Of a DNA stretch of 64,000 bases, positions 63,315 to 64,000 are shown in pieces. A program made the translations under genes and the position numbers. The notes beneath the pieces were generated by a model. That model saw nothing but the letters and a program-made list of their open reading frames with translations, made no database searches and was not told the DNA's origin. This stretch comes from Reinekea blandensis MED297 (GTDB taxonomy: Bacteria; Pseudomonadota; Gammaproteobacteria; Pseudomonadales; Natronospirillaceae). Each line of letters opens with the position of its first letter. Within the stretch, counting starts at the first letter, position 1. Where the stretch lies: NCBI RefSeq assembly GCF_000153185.1, contig NZ_CH724150.1:431427-495426 (forward strand), written 5' to 3'.

Positions 63315-63748
63315 CCAGCATGCTCCAGGAAAAATCCGTTCCTATAAGTTAAGCAGAAAAACGGACTTTAGAAAGCAACTTGGGGCCTTTCACAGCACCC
63401 GTTGATTGACTGAAACAAGCTTCTTAAAAGGCGGCTAACTATGCATTGATTACCCTGACCCACCCAAAGGGTAACCAACCATTTAAATAGGGAGGCAATG
63501 CCAAACACACTGTAAAACCGTTTGAGAGGAAGCTCACCGATGGCAAGTCCTGTCGTCGAACCTATTTCACAACAACTTCCTATAAAAGGGGCACTCTTTC
63601 TCAATCGCTAAGCACGCTGCCGAGCCTTTTGCTTTGCGGTTGAATCGAGGACGATGAAGGCAAACAATGATTTAGCCTACCAGCCCTGCACTTGCGTTGA
63701 CGGCCGTGCAGGACTGGTGATGCGCTCGCATCTTTCAGCGGGCAGTTT
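63315..63748. other. 434-bp intergenic region
   Basis: No gene with family support is seen. A 78-codon minus-strand frame (63368-63604) has no recognisable content. ACCCTGACCCACCCAAAGGGT (63449-63469) contains an ACCCT/AGGGT inverted repeat. No GEMM or other riboswitch could be made out. It holds the promoter of the EAL-HDOD gene and the end of the Gfo/Idh/MocA gene. Confidence 0.45.
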
Positions 63749-64000
63749 TCATGACAAAAACGGGTACCGCACCCCGGCCCGCTGGAGAACCGTATCCATG
63801 ATCCGCAGGGTGGTCAATGTGTCCGCCCATGGGATGATGTTGCTTTGTAATTGCCCCTCCGCCAGGCACTGTTCCACTTCCTGGATCTGATACTCAAAGC
63901 CATTACGCCAGTGTGGCTGTTCAAACACATCCACCGCCCCCTCGTTGGGGTGCAGCTCGGCTCGGGTGGCTGCCCAAAACATAGACGGTACCCGAATCAC
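63749..64000 (-). CDS. Gfo/Idh/MocA family oxidoreductase (N-terminus beyond window)
   Basis: Only the last 83 residues are seen. VFEQPHWRNGFEYQIQEVEQ, CLAEGQLQSNIIPWADTLTTL and RIMDTVLQRAGVRYPF are the C-terminal blocks of NAD(P)-dependent sugar or diol dehydrogenases of this family (the helix with EVEQCL and the SNIIPW loop). The NAD-binding domain and catalytic Lys lie outside the window. The gene continues to the right, so its 5' end and neighbours are not known. Confidence 0.8.
   Translation of the reverse strand: MIRVPSMFWAATRAELHPNEGAVDVFEQPHWRNGFEYQIQEVEQCLAEGQLQSNIIPWADTLTTLRIMDTVLQRAGVRYPFLS

Noticed and set aside
63368-63604. 78-codon minus-strand frame
   Set aside because: No domain, no ribosome site, in a region that looks like a promoter.
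63315-63748. c-di-GMP riboswitch before the EAL-HDOD gene
   Set aside because: I looked for GEMM-type conserved segments on both strands and could not line them up.

Overview
The window comes from a gammaproteobacterium with mid-range GC. The best clues are the gene block hda–AI-2E transporter–DUF2066 facing purM–purN–DUF3108, a FabY-type ketoacyl synthase, HemG, FeoAB, the long form of isocitrate lyase with malate synthase G, and LysR, Lrp and GlxA-type regulators. Together these suggest a free-living, aerobic or facultative, probably marine or aquatic relative of Pseudomonas/Oceanospirillales. The taxonomic placement is inference. TTG and GTG starts are common (hda, wrbA, fbpB, perM, yihY and others), so several starts rest on Shine-Dalgarno placement.

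Layout. 0-9 kb: a truncated exonuclease, then a minus-strand extracytoplasmic redox cluster (cytochrome c/DUF1588 lipoprotein, Tat-exported DUF1501, DUF4266 lipoprotein, DUF3570, ApbE, DsbD). 9-22 kb: housekeeping genes, with a small unknown protein, YihY, arsC-wrbA-DUF2069, a GlxA-type regulator facing fabY, hda-perM-DUF2066, purMN-DUF3108, ldhA and a 1-Cys peroxiredoxin. 22-27.4 kb: the glyoxylate shunt (glcB, a LysR gene, aceA). 27.4-31.5 kb: a DUF4198 gene facing a HupE/UreJ gene, and a large membrane-anchored orphan. 31.5-34.2 kb: FbpBC permease and ATPase. 34.3-37.4 kb: YitT with two matching inverted repeats upstream, then the operon mgsA – ThiS/MoaD-like – Asp-box repeat protein, and a VanZ-like protein. 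37.5-43 kb: a CHASE2 adenylate cyclase, a VOC protein, an acyltransferase and an MFS transporter. 43-46.5 kb: an operon behind a near-consensus Fur box (DUF4856, di-iron hydroxylase, FbpA). 46.5-54 kb: a translationally coupled operon (L-Asp/Glu racemase, HAD phosphatase, thioesterase, unknown), PepQ, a HEPN-like protein, a class V aminotransferase facing an Lrp regulator, an unknown secreted protein and HemG. 54-57.3 kb: a tandem array of REP-like hairpins, then FeoAB and a NIF3-like protein. 57.3-60.6 kb: tRNA-Ser(TGA) with an imperfect duplication behind it, then an AT-richer stretch holding an orphan secreted protein and gene debris. 60.6-64 kb: a GGDEF diguanylate cyclase, an EAL-HDOD protein and the end of a Gfo/Idh/MocA oxidoreductase.

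How the genes fit together. Iron is the strongest theme: FbpABC split over two loci, FeoAB, HemG, a strong Fur box and a weaker one. A second theme is periplasmic electron transfer in the DsbD/ApbE/cytochrome c cluster. A third is carbon flow through the glyoxylate shunt, and around methylglyoxal and D-lactate (MgsA, a glyoxalase-like protein, LdhA). Nucleotide signalling is represented by the adenylate cyclase and the two c-di-GMP proteins. The best candidates for undescribed biology are the flavinylation/cytochrome cluster, the ThiS-like/Asp-box pair, the Fur-linked DUF4856–hydroxylase–FbpA operon, the orphan proteins at 29.5 kb and 58.2 kb, and several unassigned operators.
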